From the NCBI GenBank assembly GCA_028709985.1, contig JAQUTB010000006.1, positions 1 through 15,287 of the forward strand: a stretch of DNA of 15,287 nt, written 5' to 3'. Within the stretch, counting starts at the first letter, position 1, and every line of letters begins with the position of its first letter. The position numbers and the translations under genes are program-made. The notes below the pieces were generated by a model. It saw only the letters and a program-made list of their open reading frames with translations. It was not told the origin of the DNA and did no database searches. This document shows, in pieces, positions 14,850-15,287 of the stretch. Source of the stretch: Dethiosulfovibrio sp. (GTDB taxonomy: Bacteria; Synergistota; Synergistia; Synergistales; Dethiosulfovibrionaceae).

Positions 14850-15287
14850 TTGTCCACGACCCTTACGATGCCCAAGCTCGGTCTGACAATGACCGAGGGG
14901 ACCGTCTCAAAGTGGCTTAAAAAAGAAGGTGACGCTGTAACCTCAGGGGAGGCGCTGTTCGTCGTCTCCACCGACAAGATAACCTACGAGGTCACGGCAG
15001 AGAGAGAGGGAGTTCTCTTAAAGGTATACGTCGAGGAAAACGGCTCGGTCCCGGTGGGAGCTCCGGTAGCGGTTATCGGAGACCAGGGAGAGGCGGTGGA
15101 GGACTCTGAGCCGGTCTCGGGCGACGCCCCTGTTCCAGCCGAGGAATCGAAAGAGGTGCAGATCGAGGCCGAAAGACCTGCGACGGTGGTCTCCTCCGGC
15201 AAGGTCAAGGCGACCCCTAAGGCCAGAAAGACCGCCAAAGAAAAGGGCATAGACCTGAGGACGGTGGTCGGATCGGGGCCCGACGGA
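14850..15287 (+). CDS. Dihydrolipoamide acyltransferase (E2), lipoyl domain and start of the subunit-binding domain (partial, C-terminus off the right edge)
   Basis: The frame begins at TTG 14850 with AGGAGG 7-8 nt upstream and stays open to the right edge (146 codons). Residues 4-80 are a biotinyl/lipoyl domain: MPKLGLTMTEGTV, then the lipoylated lysine expected at K43 in STDKITYEV. A Pro/Glu/Ala-rich hinge (about 85-115) follows. KATPKARKTAKEKGIDL starts the peripheral subunit-binding domain that docks E1 or E3. The catalytic acyltransferase domain lies beyond the window. It would accept the acyl group from the E1 pair and transfer it to CoA. Separation of E2 from E1 by four genes is unusual. 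Its E3 should follow to the right or be shared with another complex. Confidence 0.93.
   Translation, partial: MSTTLTMPKLGLTMTEGTVSKWLKKEGDAVTSGEALFVVSTDKITYEVTAEREGVLLKVYVEENGSVPVGAPVAVIGDQGEAVEDSEPVSGDAPVPAEESKEVQIEAERPATVVSSGKVKATPKARKTAKEKGIDLRTVVGSGPDG

Overview
The window joins two unrelated blocks with different base composition. The right half (about 7.4-15.3 kb) is GC-rich, with frequent AGG (Arg) and ATA (Ile) codons, TTG starts and strong GGAGG ribosome sites. Together with a DctPQM TRAP transporter beside a TPP-dependent 2-oxoacid/acetoin-type dehydrogenase, this suggests an anaerobic, amino-acid or organic-acid fermenting bacterium. Synergistota is my best guess from style and gene content; it is an inference, not proven. 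The left half (1 to about 7.3 kb) is clearly AT-richer, has mixed codon use and long A/T homopolymers, and looks like a horizontally acquired accessory island.

Left block (all minus strand, transcribed right to left): a large membrane-anchored Ser/Thr protein kinase (4478-6985); a 488-bp AT-rich gap with a possible decayed reading frame; then three genes joined by 4-nt ATGA stop/start overlaps. These are a membrane-anchored coiled-coil protein (2442-3989), a Hsp100/ClpB-type AAA+ ATPase whose first AAA-like domain has lost its Walker A motif (559-2445), and a radical-SAM NrdG-like protein (1-562) that runs off the left edge. The overlaps imply translational coupling and a common process. I know of no described system with this combination. 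A speculative model is a membrane-localised sensor/kinase that controls a protein-remodelling ATPase, with a radical-SAM enzyme activating or modifying a partner encoded further left.

Right block: a minus-strand crotonase-fold enzyme (7458-8234) with a perfect 11-bp hairpin terminator, lacking both usual hydratase glutamates. Divergently, a GntR/FCD regulator (about 8637-9263) is followed by a catabolic operon on the plus strand: E1 alpha and E1 beta of an acetoin/2-oxoacid dehydrogenase, a PPC/DUF296 protein, TRAP transporter DctP, DctQ and DctM, and the start of the lipoyl E2 subunit (to the right edge). The 400-bp divergent intergenic region carries a cluster of TGTAT/ATACA words and a 17-bp palindrome that are plausible operators for the GntR protein. 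The simplest reading is one inducible unit for uptake by TRAP and oxidative cleavage of a small carbonyl or 2-oxo compound to an acyl-CoA. E3 and the rest of E2 would lie to the right. I found no tRNA, rRNA, CRISPR array or intact insertion sequence.
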